This document shows, piece after piece, positions 8,548-17,884 of a stretch of 64,000 bases of DNA (positions within the stretch are counted from its first letter, which is position 1; the number at the start of each line of letters is the position of its first letter). The stretch covers positions 124,001 to 188,000 of the forward strand of contig JACKLX010000005.1 in assembly GCA_024235695.1 (NCBI GenBank), written 5' to 3'. The DNA is from Accumulibacter sp. (GTDB taxonomy: Bacteria > Pseudomonadota > Gammaproteobacteria > Burkholderiales > Rhodocyclaceae). Made by a program: the position numbers and the translations under genes. Under the pieces are notes generated by a model that was not told the origin of the DNA, ran no database searches, and saw only the letters and a program-made list of their open reading frames with translations.

Positions 8548-9984
8548 GTGAGACAAATGGGTAAGTTGAAACAGGCTGGGCTGGTTTGCGCCGGGTTGCT
8601 TGGCGGCGTCCTGCTGAGCCTGCAGTTCTCGGCGCTGGCCGAAAAGGAGTCGCGCGCCGGCCTGCCCGTCGAGGAGCTGCGCACCTTTGCCGAGGTATTC
8701 AATGCGATCAAGAAGGGCTACGTCGAACCCGTCGAAGACAAGAAACTGATCACGCACGCGATCAGCGGCATGCTCTCGAACCTCGATCCGCACTCGACCT
8801 ACCTCGACGCCGACGCGTTCAAGGACCTGCAGGTCGGCACGCAGGGCGAATTCGGCGGCATCGGCATCGAAGTCGGCATGGAAGACGGCCTGGTCAAGGT
8901 CGTTTCGCCGATCGAGGACACCCCCGCCGACCGCGCCGGCGTCAAGCCCGGCGACCTGATCTTCAAGATCGACGACACGCTGGTCAAGGGCCTGACGCTG
9001 ACCGAAGCGGTCAAACGCATGCGCGGCAAGCCCAAGTCCCAGATTCGCCTGTCGATCCTTCGCAAGGGGATGGCCAAACCGCTCGATATCACGCTGACGC
9101 GCGAAGTGATCAAGGTTCAGAGCGTCAAGTCCAAGCTGGTCGAGGACGGCTATGGCTACCTGCGCATCACCTCCTTCCAGGAGAACACCGGCGCGTCGGT
9201 CGTCAAGCACCTCAACGACCTGACCAAGACCGGCCCGCTCAAGGGGCTGGTGCTCGACCTGCGCAACGATCCGGGGGGACTGCTGAACAGCGCCGTCGGC
9301 GTTTCCGCCGCGTTCCTGCCCGCCGACGCGCTGGTCACCTCGACCGATGGCCGCGCACCCGACGCCAAGCACGAGTTCCACGCCTCGCCCGCCGATTATC
9401 TGCGCGGCAGCCGCGACGACTACATCAAGAGGCTGCCGCCGACGGCACGGACGGTGCCGATGGTGGTGCTGGTCAATGGCGGCTCGGCGTCGGCATCCGA
9501 AATCGTCGCCGGCGCGCTGCAGGACCACAAGCGCGCCGTCGTGCTCGGCACCACGACCTTCGGCAAGGGCTCGGTGCAGACCGTGCTGCCGCTGCCCGGG
9601 AACACCGCGATCAAGCTGACCACCGCTCGCTACTTCACGCCATCGGGCCGTTCAATCCAGGCCAAGGGCATCGTCCCGGATATCGTCGCCGAGGAAAGCG
9701 CCAACGGCAACTCGGCGCAACGACTGCGCGAAGCCAACCTCGACCATCATCTCGAAAACAATACCGACACCGACAAGGAAGCGGCGGCGCCTGCCAAGGA
9801 GCTTCCCATCAAGCCGTCGAGCAAGGCACCGGCAACGCCAAAACCGAAGAACAACGCGCCCAAGGACGACGGCGAAGAGTCTGCCGAGCTCTCGAGCCGC
9901 GAACTGGCGTCGAAAAAGGATTATCAGCTGACGCAGGCGCTGAACCTGCTCAAGGGCATGCAGATCATGCGCAGCAGCCAGTGA
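8548..9984 (+). CDS. ctpA: Carboxy-terminal processing protease, S41 family
   Basis: A 478-residue periplasmic serine protease. It has an N-terminal signal or anchor (LVCAGLLGGVLLSLQFSALA), a PDZ domain at about 95-175 (GGIGIEVGMEDG ... PGDLIFKIDD), and the S41 catalytic part with Ser in GGSASASE (about residue 315) and Lys in FGKGSVQTV (about 341). The tail from 390 is low-complexity and lysine-rich. Two starts are possible: GTG 8548 (GAGG 10 bases upstream) or ATG 8557. It follows envC by 14 bases; envC-ctpA is a common pair in proteobacteria and points to cell-wall turnover. Confidence 0.94.
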   Translation: MRQMGKLKQAGLVCAGLLGGVLLSLQFSALAEKESRAGLPVEELRTFAEVFNAIKKGYVEPVEDKKLITHAISGMLSNLDPHSTYLDADAFKDLQVGTQGEFGGIGIEVGMEDGLVKVVSPIEDTPADRAGVKPGDLIFKIDDTLVKGLTLTEAVKRMRGKPKSQIRLSILRKGMAKPLDITLTREVIKVQSVKSKLVEDGYGYLRITSFQENTGASVVKHLNDLTKTGPLKGLVLDLRNDPGGLLNSAVGVSAAFLPADALVTSTDGRAPDAKHEFHASPADYLRGSRDDYIKRLPPTARTVPMVVLVNGGSASASEIVAGALQDHKRAVVLGTTTFGKGSVQTVLPLPGNTAIKLTTARYFTPSGRSIQAKGIVPDIVAEESANGNSAQRLREANLDHHLENNTDTDKEAAAPAKELPIKPSSKAPATPKPKNNAPKDDGEESAELSSRELASKKDYQLTQALNLLKGMQIMRSSQ

Positions 9985-10010
9985 CCTTTCTCTCCGAGGG
10001 AGGAGAGTGA

Positions 10011-10436
10011 ATGAAGCGAGCCGCGGCAGCGACGCAAAAGACGGCGCCGATCCGCAAGGAACGGAGCATTCTGTTCGCCAGGTTTCCGCCGGATCAGGTG
10101 CCGCAAGCCGCTGATTGTCTCGCCCAGATCGATCAACTGGAGGTCGAAAGGCGCGACCAGGCGCGGGCCGTCGGCGTCGCCTATGATCTCCACCAGCACA
10201 GCCTCGAGGAGCTCGAAGGCACGCTGCAGGACAAGGGCTACCACCTCGACAACACCCTGATGAGCAAGATGATGCGGGCGTTGATCTACTACGTCGAAGA
10301 GACTCAGCTGCACAATCTCGAGGCCCCGGTGCGGCCGATGAAACGCTCGCAATCGGAGGCCTACACGCACGCCTGGGAACGCCATCCGCATGGCGACCAC
10401 GACGACACCCCGCCGGAGTGGCGCGAGTACAAGTAG
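10011..10436 (+). CDS. Conserved hypothetical cytosolic protein
   Basis: A 141-residue protein with no signal peptide or membrane helix. It looks mostly helical: VPQAADCLAQIDQLEVE, VAYDLHQHSLEELEGTL, then YHLDNTLMSKMMRALIYYVE, with a His-rich and acidic C-terminus (HPHGDHDDTPPEWREYK). I do not recognise a named domain. An AGGAGAG just before the ATG gives good support for the start, and it lies between ctpA and the moeB/thiF-like gene with gaps of 26 and 4 bases, so it is probably co-transcribed with both. Confidence 0.75.
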   Translation: MKRAAAATQKTAPIRKERSILFARFPPDQVPQAADCLAQIDQLEVERRDQARAVGVAYDLHQHSLEELEGTLQDKGYHLDNTLMSKMMRALIYYVEETQLHNLEAPVRPMKRSQSEAYTHAWERHPHGDHDDTPPEWREYK

Positions 10437-10440
10437 CACC

Positions 10441-11205
10441 ATGGCGATGAACGACGGGCAGTTGCTTCGCTACAGCCGCCACATCCTGCTCGACGAAATC
10501 GGCATCGAAGGCCAGCAGAGGATACTCGATGGCAGCGCGCTGATCGTCGGCGCTGGCGGCCTGGGCTCACCGGCGGCGCTCTATCTCGCCTCCGCCGGCT
10601 TGGGAAGAATCGTTCTCGCCGACGGCGACACGGTCGACCTGACCAACCTGCAGCGCCAGATCCTGCACACACAGGAGCGGCTCGACCAGCCGAAAGCGCT
10701 GTCGGGCCGGGTCGCGCTGGCGCAGATCAACCCCGAGGTGCGCGTCGAGGCGATCACCAGCCGCCTGGCCGGCGACGCCCTGACCGCGCTGGTCGCCGAC
10801 ACCGACGTCGTTCTCGATTGTTGTGACAACTTCGCGACGCGGCACGCGGTCAATCGCGCCTGCGTCAGCCAGCGCACGCCGCTGGTTTCGGGAGCAGCGA
10901 TCCGCTTTGCCGGGCAGCTGGCGGTATTCGACAGCCGCCAACGCGACACGCCCTGTTATCACTGCCTGTTCCCGGAAGGTGACGACATCGAGGACTTGCG
11001 CTGCGCGGTGACCGGCGTATTCGCACCGCTCACCGGCATCATCGGCGCGATGCAGGCCGCCGAAGCGCTGAAGCTGGTCGCCGGTGCCGGCGAGGTCGCA
11101 CTTGGCCGGCTGTGGCTGCTCGATGGCCTGTCGATGGAATGGCGGAGCGTCAGATTCGGCCAGGATCCGTCGTGCCCGGTTTGTACGCCGGCCGGCGTCA
11201 GCTGA
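10441..11205 (+). CDS. moeB: E1-like adenylyltransferase, MoeB/ThiF/HesA family
   Basis: A 254-residue enzyme that adenylates the C-terminal Gly-Gly of a ubiquitin-like sulfur carrier (MoaD or ThiS). Visible motifs: GAGGLGSPAALYLASAG near residue 38, DGDTVDLTNLQRQ near 60, a Cys4 zinc site (CYHC and CPVC), and a Cys in DLRCAVTGVFAPLTG in the catalytic position. The start was set at the ATG at 10441, just after the preceding stop; 10447 is also possible. The symbol is a best guess, since MoeB and ThiF cannot be separated reliably by eye and no moa or thi gene is adjacent. Confidence 0.86.
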   Translation: MAMNDGQLLRYSRHILLDEIGIEGQQRILDGSALIVGAGGLGSPAALYLASAGLGRIVLADGDTVDLTNLQRQILHTQERLDQPKALSGRVALAQINPEVRVEAITSRLAGDALTALVADTDVVLDCCDNFATRHAVNRACVSQRTPLVSGAAIRFAGQLAVFDSRQRDTPCYHCLFPEGDDIEDLRCAVTGVFAPLTGIIGAMQAAEALKLVAGAGEVALGRLWLLDGLSMEWRSVRFGQDPSCPVCTPAGVS

Positions 11206-12304
11206 AGCGGGCCAGCAGACGAAGGTCGGGACCGACCAGGCGCTGGTCGCGGATCGCCAGCGCACGCCTGCCGGCCAGCGCCTCGAGAGCGGGCAGGGCG
11301 AACATCCCTTGTGCCGCGTCACCGAGCAGGCACGGCGCCAGGTAGAGCAGCAGTTCGTCGACCAGACCGGCAGCAAGCAGCGCACCGCTCAGTCCCAGGC
11401 CGGCTTCGGCGTGCACTTCGTTGATTCCGCGACGCGCCAGTTCGCCGAGCAAGGCGTCGAGATCGACCCGACCGTCGCGGCCTGGCAGCAACAGTACTTC
11501 GGCGCCACGCTGTTCGAGGGCGGCGATCCGGTCGTGGTCGCCGACCGCGGCCGCCACCAGGACGCTGCCGCCGTGCAGCAATCGGGCCGCCGGCGACAGT
11601 TCGAGCCGACCATCGACGACCACCCTCAACGGCTGTCGCAATTCCCCCGTCATGGCGTCGAAAGCGCGCACGTTGAGTTGCGGGTCGTCATGGCGAATGG
11701 TGCCGATACCGGTCAGGATGGCGCAGGCACGGGCCCGCCAGCGATGGCCGTCCTGGCGGGCGGCGGGACCGGTCAGCCACTGGCTGACGCCATTCTCAAG
11801 GGCCGTCTTGCCGTCCAGGCTGGCGGCCATTTTTAGCCGCAGCCACGGCCGCGAACGCGTCATGCGTGCGACGAAACCGATGTTGAGTTCGCGCGCCTCG
11901 GCCGCCAGCAGGCCGCACTGCGCCAGCACTCCGGCGTTGCGCAAGGCAGACAGGCCCTGCCCGGAAACCAGCGGATTGGGATCCTCCATCGCCGCCACGA
12001 GGCGCCCGATGCCCGCCGCCAGCAGCGCTTCAACGCAGGGTGGCGTGCGGCCATGATGGCTGCACGGTTCGAGCGTGACGTAGGCGGTCGCGCCGCGGGC
12101 CCGCTCACCGGCGATTCGCAGCGCATGCACTTCGGCGTGCTCGCCGCCAGCCCGGCGATGCCAGCCTTCGCCGACGATCTCGCCGTCGCTGACGACGACG
12201 CAGCCGACACGGGGATTGGGAGTGGTGGTGTGAAGACCGAGTTCGGCCAGGCGCAGCGCCCGCGCCATCGACTGGTGATCGGTGGCGCTGAACGGCGCCG
12301 GCAT
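11198..12304 (-). CDS. ribD: Bifunctional riboflavin deaminase/reductase RibD
   Basis: A 368-residue two-domain enzyme of riboflavin synthesis. The N-terminal zinc deaminase has HAEVHAL (His56-Ala-Glu) and PCSHHGRTPPC (Cys81, Cys90). The C-terminal reductase begins near residue 150 (RPWLRLKMAASLDGK) and ends with an FSRAS-like, Leu-rich stretch. It acts on the pyrimidine product of GTP cyclohydrolase II. The ATG shares one base with the stop of nrdR (TGATG), so the two are coupled. It overlaps the 3' end of the convergent moeB by 8 bases. Confidence 0.95.
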   Translation of the reverse strand: MPAPFSATDHQSMARALRLAELGLHTTTPNPRVGCVVVSDGEIVGEGWHRRAGGEHAEVHALRIAGERARGATAYVTLEPCSHHGRTPPCVEALLAAGIGRLVAAMEDPNPLVSGQGLSALRNAGVLAQCGLLAAEARELNIGFVARMTRSRPWLRLKMAASLDGKTALENGVSQWLTGPAARQDGHRWRARACAILTGIGTIRHDDPQLNVRAFDAMTGELRQPLRVVVDGRLELSPAARLLHGGSVLVAAAVGDHDRIAALEQRGAEVLLLPGRDGRVDLDALLGELARRGINEVHAEAGLGLSGALLAAGLVDELLLYLAPCLLGDAAQGMFALPALEALAGRRALAIRDQRLVGPDLRLLARFS

Positions 12305-12774
12305 CAGCGGCCCAGTTTCTGCGGCGAACGCGAGACTTCGCGAATCAGCTTCGAGAACTCATCGACATCCTCGAAGTTGCGATAGACCGAAGCGAAGCGT
12401 ACATACGCCACCTTGTCGAGCTTCTTCAACTCGAGCATCACCATTTCACCGATCTTCTCCGACGCCAGCTCGCGCTCGCCAAGCGCCAGCAGCTTTCCCT
12501 CGATGCGGGCGATCGCCGCCTCGACCGCCTCGGTGCCGACCGGTCGCTTGCGCAGCGCCAGCCACAGGCTGGCGGCGAGTTTCTCGGCATCGAAGTCAAC
12601 CCGCGAGCCGTTCTTCTTGATCACCTGCGGCATGCGCAGTTCGGCCCGCTCGTAGGTCGTGAAGCGCTTGTCGCATTTCAGGCAGCGTCGGCGGCGGCGG
12701 ACGATGTCGCCGTCGTCATTGATCCGGGTGTCGGCGACGGTCGTCTCGTCGGCACCGCAGAACGGGCACTTCAT
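12304..12774 (-). CDS. nrdR: Transcriptional repressor NrdR
   Basis: A 156-residue repressor of ribonucleotide reductase genes. The zinc ribbon is C3-x2-C6 with C31-x2-C34 ([25 protein letters not shown]), and the ATP-cone domain spans about 49-139. The start at 12774 removes a short non-conserved upstream extension and places the CPFC motif at the N-terminus as in all NrdR proteins. It overlaps glyA upstream by 4 bases and touches ribD downstream; glyA-nrdR-ribD is a standard proteobacterial order. Confidence 0.97.
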   Translation of the reverse strand: MKCPFCGADETTVADTRINDDGDIVRRRRRCLKCDKRFTTYERAELRMPQVIKKNGSRVDFDAEKLAASLWLALRKRPVGTEAVEAAIARIEGKLLALGERELASEKIGEMVMLELKKLDKVAYVRFASVYRNFEDVDEFSKLIREVSRSPQKLGR

Positions 12775-14030
12775 CCTGCCCGACCACCGTAGACCGGAAA
12801 CTTCTTGCACAGCGCCGCGCCTTCGGCACGAACGCGCGCGAGGACCGTTTCGTCGCCGGGGGCGTCAAGCACGTCGGCAATCAGGTGCGCCACCTGCTCG
12901 GACTCGATCTCGGTGAAGCCACGGGTGGTCATCGCCGGCGAACCGATGCGGATCCCGGACGTGACGAAGGGCTTCTCGGGATCGTTGGGGATGGCGTTCT
13001 TGTTGACCGTGATGTGCGCAGCGCCGAGCGCCGCTTCGGCTTCCTTGCCGGTAATCTTCTTGGCCCGCAGATCGACCAGAAAAACGTGCGATTCGGTGCG
13101 GCCCGAGACGATGCGCATGCCCCGCTCCTCGGACAGCACGCGCGACAGAACGCGCGCATTGGCCACCACCTGCTCCTGGTACTTGACGAAGCCAGGCGTC
13201 AGCGCCTCCCTGAAAGCCACCGCCTTGGCGGCGATGACGTGCATCAGCGGGCCGCCCTGCAGGCCTGGAAAGACGGCCGAGTTGATCGCTTTCTCGTGCT
13301 CGGCCTTCATCAGGATGACGCCACCACGCGGACCACGCAGCGTCTTGTGCGTCGTCGAGGTCACGACGTCGGCGTGCGGCACCGGGTTCGGGTAGCAGTC
13401 GGCGGCGATCAGGCCGGCGTAATGCGCCATATCGACCATGAAGATCGCACCGATCTCCCTGGCGACGCGCGCAAAGCGTTCGAAGTCGATGCGCAGCGAG
13501 TACGCCGACGCACCGGCGATCAGGATCCGTGGCTTGTGTTCGCGCGCCAGCGCTTCCATCTTCGCGTAATCGATCGCTTCATGCCGGTCGAGACCGTAGG
13601 CAACGACGTTGAACCACTTGCCCGACATGTTGAGCGGCATGCCGTGCGTCAGGTGTCCGCCTTCGGCGAGGCTCATTCCCATGATCGTGTCGCCCGGCCT
13701 GGCGAAAGCCATCAGCACCGCCTGATTGGCCTGCGATCCGGAATTCGGCTGGACGTTGGCGGCCTCGGCGGAAAACAGCTTCTTGAGACGTGCAATCGCC
13801 AGTTGCTCGGCGACATCGACGTGTTCGCAGCCGCCGTAGTAGCGCTTGCCGGGGTAGCCTTCGGCGTACTTGTTGGTCAGCTGCGAGCCCTGTGCGGCCA
13901 TCACCGCGTGGCTGACATAATTCTCGGAAGCGATCAGCTCGATGTGTTCTTCCTGGCGACGATTCTCGTTTTCGATCGCCCGCCAGATCTCGGGATCCAC
14001 CTTCGCCAGTGTGTCGTTAGCCGAAAACAT
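12771..14030 (-). CDS. glyA: Serine hydroxymethyltransferase
   Basis: A 419-residue PLP enzyme that converts serine and tetrahydrofolate to glycine and methylene-tetrahydrofolate. Visible: [10 protein letters not shown] near residue 31, [11 protein letters not shown] near 60, and the PLP lysine in [15 protein letters not shown] near 228. The ATG at 14030 ([16 protein letters not shown]) matches the family N-terminus; the frame is open 14 codons upstream without support. First gene of the glyA-nrdR-ribD group. Confidence 0.97.
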   Translation of the reverse strand: MFSANDTLAKVDPEIWRAIENENRRQEEHIELIASENYVSHAVMAAQGSQLTNKYAEGYPGKRYYGGCEHVDVAEQLAIARLKKLFSAEAANVQPNSGSQANQAVLMAFARPGDTIMGMSLAEGGHLTHGMPLNMSGKWFNVVAYGLDRHEAIDYAKMEALAREHKPRILIAGASAYSLRIDFERFARVAREIGAIFMVDMAHYAGLIAADCYPNPVPHADVVTSTTHKTLRGPRGGVILMKAEHEKAINSAVFPGLQGGPLMHVIAAKAVAFREALTPGFVKYQEQVVANARVLSRVLSEERGMRIVSGRTESHVFLVDLRAKKITGKEAEAALGAAHITVNKNAIPNDPEKPFVTSGIRIGSPAMTTRGFTEIESEQVAHLIADVLDAPGDETVLARVRAEGAALCKKFPVYGGRAG

Positions 14031-14062
14031 GTTGTGCCTCTCGAGCCCTGAAAAAGAAGGGG

Positions 14063-14071
14063 ATTGTAGCA
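14063..14071 (-). promoter_or_regulatory. Extended -10 promoter element before glyA
   Basis: On the minus strand the sequence reads TGC-TACAAT, an extended -10 box 32 bases upstream of the glyA start codon. A -35 box at the usual distance is poor, which is tolerated by extended -10 promoters. Confidence 0.45.
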
Positions 14072-14178
14072 TGCAGCGGGCAGCCAGCAGGACCCTGCAC
14101 GGCCGCCGGCGCGCTCCCTGCCGGCCGACAACGAGGCACCCCGAGCGGCGGCAAGCGGCGCGCCGCGGGCGACCGTGT

Positions 14179-15369
14179 TCAGTCGCCGGGCAGCGGCGAC
14201 AGTCGCTGACGGTAGTTGATCGACAGCGACCGCAGCGGCGGACAGCCGCTCAGGCAGGCGGCGAAGTCGCTTTCGGCCCGACTGACCAGCGCCGGGTCGG
14301 CAAGCATCTCGCAAGGGAGAAAGACCTCGGCTTCGACACGACCCTTGAGGTAGTGCAGGACCAGTCGATGCGGCTTGGGCAGACCGGCCAGGACCGGCGC
14401 CAGGTGGCGCAGGAGTTCGCTGCGGTCCGGCAGGTTCTGGCTGCTGCTGTCGTGGTCGAGATCGTCTTCGACGTCGACATGGACGAGCACATCGGAAACC
14501 GTCGGATGGCTGTCGAGCACCCGCTTGCGTGTCGCTTCGGCGATGCGGTGGCCCTCCGAAACACTGATCCGCGGGTTGACGCAGACGTGCGCGTCGACCA
14601 GCGAGCGATGGGCCATACGGCGGGTGCGCAACTCGTGCAGGCTGCCGACGCCGGGCGTGTCGATGATCACCTGGCGGATGCTGTCGACTTCCTCCACCGA
14701 CAGTCCGGTGTCGATCAATTCCTGCAACGCCTCCCAGGAGAAGACCACGCCCATCCGGACGATCATGAAGCCGACGATCACCGCGGCGACCGAATCGGCA
14801 AAGACGAAACCCATCAGATTGCCGCCGATGCCGACCGCGACGACCAGCGACGAGGCGGCATCGGAGCGCGCATGCCAGGCGTTGGCGACCAGCATCGGCG
14901 AGCGCAGGCGCTCGCCGACGTGCAGCATGTAGCGAAACAAGCCCTCTTTGGCAAACAGCGCCAGCATCGCCGTCCACAGGGCTAGCGGCGCCACCGGCGG
15001 CAGTTTGCCGAGATCCTGCAGCTTCATGCCGGCGCTCCAGATGATCGCCGCCCCGGTCGCCGCGAGAATCGCGCCGAGGGCGAACGACGCCGCGGTCTCG
15101 ATGCGTGCATGACCGTAAGGGTGACTCTCGTCGGCCGGGTCCTTGCTGTGGTGCGCGGCGAACAGCACCAGGAAGTCGCAAACCAGATCGGACAGCGAAT
15201 GCATGCCATCGGCGACCAGCGCCTGCGAATTGGCGATGATGCCGGCGACCACCTGGGCGGCGGTCAGCAGCACGTTGACCGCGACGCTGATCCACGTACA
15301 GCGCTGCGTCATCGCGTGTCGCCCGGGGTCATCGAAGGAGATCTCCGGCAAGTCCTTACGGCTGTTCAT
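14179..15369 (-). CDS. Cation diffusion facilitator family transporter
   Basis: A 396-residue inner-membrane metal/proton antiporter. Six membrane helices lie between about residues 20 and 225, with the metal-site patterns [16 protein letters not shown] (helix 2) and [13 protein letters not shown] (helix 5). A cytosolic ferredoxin-like domain follows (about 235-315), with an additional C-terminal piece. HSLSD plus HARSD suggests divalent metals such as Zn, Mn or Fe, but the substrate cannot be fixed from this. It stands alone, upstream of glyA on the same strand with about 150 bases between. Confidence 0.9.
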   Translation of the reverse strand: MNSRKDLPEISFDDPGRHAMTQRCTWISVAVNVLLTAAQVVAGIIANSQALVADGMHSLSDLVCDFLVLFAAHHSKDPADESHPYGHARIETAASFALGAILAATGAAIIWSAGMKLQDLGKLPPVAPLALWTAMLALFAKEGLFRYMLHVGERLRSPMLVANAWHARSDAASSLVVAVGIGGNLMGFVFADSVAAVIVGFMIVRMGVVFSWEALQELIDTGLSVEEVDSIRQVIIDTPGVGSLHELRTRRMAHRSLVDAHVCVNPRISVSEGHRIAEATRKRVLDSHPTVSDVLVHVDVEDDLDHDSSSQNLPDRSELLRHLAPVLAGLPKPHRLVLHYLKGRVEAEVFLPCEMLADPALVSRAESDFAACLSGCPPLRSLSINYRQRLSPLPGD

Positions 15370-15667
15370 GTTCTCGGTCGCTTCTCGAAGAGGGGTCCGT
15401 CATATTCTATCGCCATCGCGGCCGACGGCGCAGCGGTCGTCGACGCGCGGGTCGCGAGCGTCGGCAAACGCCGGCCGCGAAGAATCGAGTCGCGGCCAGG
15501 TCGGCGGCAAACGCTTGCTGGCGCCGCTGGCCGAGGGCCGCCGTCGCCGGCACGAGATGGTGCGGTCAACAGCTTACGACAGGCTTAACGCGCAGCGCTC
15601 GGCGTTACTGCTGCGACCCCTGCCAGCCGCCAACCATCCAGCTGCCCGGCGCGCAACAGGCACCGTC
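15370..15667. other. Intergenic region between divergent genes, no gene seen
   Basis: About 300 bases between the divergent efflux gene and the sugar-acid island. I see no conserved reading frame. The right-hand end passes into the promoter and palindrome at 15668-15697. Confidence 0.5.
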
Positions 15668-15696
15668 TTGACAATGTCGAAAATAACGCATACGTT
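15668..15696 (+). promoter_or_regulatory. Candidate sigma-70 promoter of the sugar-acid island
   Basis: TTGACA at 15668-15673 is a perfect -35 box; 17 bases later TACGTT (15691-15696) is a plausible -10. The first gene starts at 15729 with a strong GGAGG. Confidence 0.6.
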
Positions 15697-15697
15697 A
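15684..15697. promoter_or_regulatory. Palindrome TAACG-N4-CGTTA over the -10 box (candidate operator)
   Basis: TAACG (15684-15688) and CGTTA (15693-15697) form a perfect 5-bp inverted repeat overlapping the -10 box of the island promoter, the expected place for a repressor. The natural candidate is the GntR-family regulator at the end of the island. Confidence 0.45.
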
Positions 15698-15728
15698 GCG
15701 CACACGAATCACCGGAGGCGTCGTCGCG

Positions 15729-16709
15729 ATGACAACCGAAACCATTGCCGCCCGCATTTCGCTCGCTGCCCTGAGCTTTGCCGGCAGCGACCTGCAACGC
15801 CCCGAATGCGTCCTGACGACGGCCAGCGGTGCCTTGTATACCTCTGACTGGCGCGGCGGCGTCGCGCGCACGCTGCCTGACGGCAGCCAGAAGCTGTTTG
15901 CGGCCAGGCTGCCCGATGGCCGGCCGCTCAAGCCCAACGGCATCGCCCTGCGGGCCGACGGCAGCTTCCTGCTGGCCGACCTCGGTGACCATCAGGGCGG
16001 CATTTTCCATCTCCAGCGCGACGGCACGGTGACGCCCTTTCTCGAGGCCGTCGACGGGGTACCGCTGCCACCGTCGAACTACGTCGTCGAGGACGGCCAG
16101 CGCACCTGGCTCACCGTCAGTACCCGCCAGCAGCCGCGTGCCCTGGCCTATCGCAGCGACATCGCCGACGGCTTCGTGGCGGTGATCGACCAGCGCGGTG
16201 CGCGCATCGTCGCCGACGGCCTCGGCTACACCAACGAAGCGGTGCCGAGTCCCGACGGTCAGTGGCTGTACGTCAATGAAACCTTCGCCCGCCGCTTGAC
16301 GCGCTTTCGCATTGCCGCCGACGGCAGCCTGTCGGGTCGCGAAACGGTCACCACTTTCGGTCACGGCACCTATCCGGACGGCCTCAGTTTCGACGTCGAG
16401 GGCGCTGTCTGGATCACCTCCATCGTCTCCAATCGCGTCCTTCGCGTCCTCCCTGACGGCAGTCAGGTGTTGATGCTGGAAGACTGCGATCAGCAACATG
16501 TGAACTGGGTGGAGGAGGCCTTCCAGGCCGGCGAAATGGGCCGCCCGCATCTCGACAAGGCACGCGGTCGCTTTCTGAAAAACATCTCCAGCCTGGCTTT
16601 TGGCGGTCCCGGCCTGCGTACCGCCTACCTCGGCTGCCTGCTCGACGATCGCATCGCCTTCTTCGACTCGCCGGTGGCCGGGCATCCGCCCTACCACTGG
16701 CACTTCTGA
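15729..16709 (+). CDS. SMP-30/gluconolactonase-like protein
   Basis: A 326-residue beta-propeller protein of the SMP-30/gluconolactonase/LRE family, with a divalent-metal site. Motifs: PECV near residue 23, LKPNGIALRADGSFLLAD near 62-79, GLGYTNEAVPSPDGQWLYV near 160-178 and GTYPDGLSFDVEGAVW near 215-230. In sugar catabolism these enzymes hydrolyse aldonolactones to aldonic acids; family members also have other hydrolase roles. The start has CCGGAGG 7-8 bases upstream. First gene of the island that includes TRAP transporter, kinase and aldolase, which supports a lactonase role. Confidence 0.82.
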   Translation: MTTETIAARISLAALSFAGSDLQRPECVLTTASGALYTSDWRGGVARTLPDGSQKLFAARLPDGRPLKPNGIALRADGSFLLADLGDHQGGIFHLQRDGTVTPFLEAVDGVPLPPSNYVVEDGQRTWLTVSTRQQPRALAYRSDIADGFVAVIDQRGARIVADGLGYTNEAVPSPDGQWLYVNETFARRLTRFRIAADGSLSGRETVTTFGHGTYPDGLSFDVEGAVWITSIVSNRVLRVLPDGSQVLMLEDCDQQHVNWVEEAFQAGEMGRPHLDKARGRFLKNISSLAFGGPGLRTAYLGCLLDDRIAFFDSPVAGHPPYHWHF

Positions 16710-16761
16710 CACCGCCCATTGCCGCTGTCACGCTGGCAACGCTACCGGGGAACGACCGATT

Positions 16762-17880
16762 GTGAGCAAGCAGCTTTTCAAGATAGCCGTCCTGCCCGGC
16801 GACGGCATCGGCAGCGAGATCATGCGCGCCTGCATCGACGTCCTGCAGCGCCTGCTGGCCGACCAGGCAGCTTTCGCGCTGACCTACGTCGATTGTCCCG
16901 GTGGTGCGCAGCACTACGCCGACAAGGGCGTGGCCCTGCCCGACAGCACGCTGCGCCATTGCGAAAGCGCCGATGCCATTCTCTTCGGCGCCATGGGGCT
17001 GCCGCACATTCGCTACCCGGATGGCACGGAAGTGAATCCGCAACTCGGCCTGCGCAAGGATTTCGATCTCTATGCCGGCGTCCGGCCGATCCGTTCGATC
17101 CCCGGCGTACCCTCGACGCTCGCCGATCCGCGTGCGGCAGAGATCGACCTGGTGCTGATCCGCGAACAGTCGGAGGGCCTTTTCTACGGCCGCCTGTATC
17201 CGGAAAAGCAGCCGCCGGCGAACGACGACGAGGCCTTTGACCTTGGCCGCATCTCGCGCAAGGGTTCCGAGCGACTATTCGATTACGCCTTTCGCTTGGC
17301 GCGCCAGCGACGCGCAGCCAATCCCGCGAAGGGCCGCGTCACTTGCGTGGACAAGGCCAACGTGCTGAACAGCATGGCCTTCTTCCACCAGATCTACTGG
17401 CAGCGCGCCAGGCTCAACCCGGACATCGCTGCCGATCACTGCTACGTCGACGCGATGGCGCTGAACCTGCTCAAGCGGCCCTGGGACTACGACGTGCTGC
17501 CGACCGAAAACCAGTTCGGCGACATTCTTTCGGATCTCGCCGCGGGCCTGGTCGGCGGTCTCGGAATGTCGCCATCCGGCGACATTGGCGACCGCTACGG
17601 GCTGTTCCAACCCAGCCACGGCAGTGCCCCGGATATCGCCGGACAGGGCAAGGCCAACCCGACCGCGATGATCCTCTCGGCGGCGATGATGCTCGAATGG
17701 CTGGGCGAAAAACACGCCCTGCCGGAAAGCACGGCGGCGGCTGCCCGCCTCGGCCGGGCAGTCGATGCGGCCTTCGCCACCGGTCGGCTGCGCTCGGTCG
17801 AAATGGGTGGCAGCGACGGCACGCAACGCATCGCGGCAGCGATCTGCGACGCCCTCGCCCGACAGTCCGTCGTGGCGTAG
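16762..17880 (+). CDS. Isocitrate/isopropylmalate dehydrogenase family enzyme
   Basis: A 372-residue NAD-dependent decarboxylating dehydrogenase of the LeuB/tartrate dehydrogenase type. Visible: [10 protein letters not shown] at 11-20, the substrate-arginine region [17 protein letters not shown] near 93-110, [11 protein letters not shown] near 133, the catalytic Lys in VDKANVL near 197, [17 protein letters not shown] near 232-248 and [15 protein letters not shown] near 290. GTG start at 16762. No leuC or leuD is nearby, so leucine synthesis is unlikely; in this island it probably oxidises a hydroxy acid. It could be a malate or tartrate dehydrogenase-like enzyme or act on a sugar acid. Confidence 0.85.
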   Translation: MSKQLFKIAVLPGDGIGSEIMRACIDVLQRLLADQAAFALTYVDCPGGAQHYADKGVALPDSTLRHCESADAILFGAMGLPHIRYPDGTEVNPQLGLRKDFDLYAGVRPIRSIPGVPSTLADPRAAEIDLVLIREQSEGLFYGRLYPEKQPPANDDEAFDLGRISRKGSERLFDYAFRLARQRRAANPAKGRVTCVDKANVLNSMAFFHQIYWQRARLNPDIAADHCYVDAMALNLLKRPWDYDVLPTENQFGDILSDLAAGLVGGLGMSPSGDIGDRYGLFQPSHGSAPDIAGQGKANPTAMILSAAMMLEWLGEKHALPESTAAAARLGRAVDAAFATGRLRSVEMGGSDGTQRIAAAICDALARQSVVA

Positions 17881-17884
17881 AACG

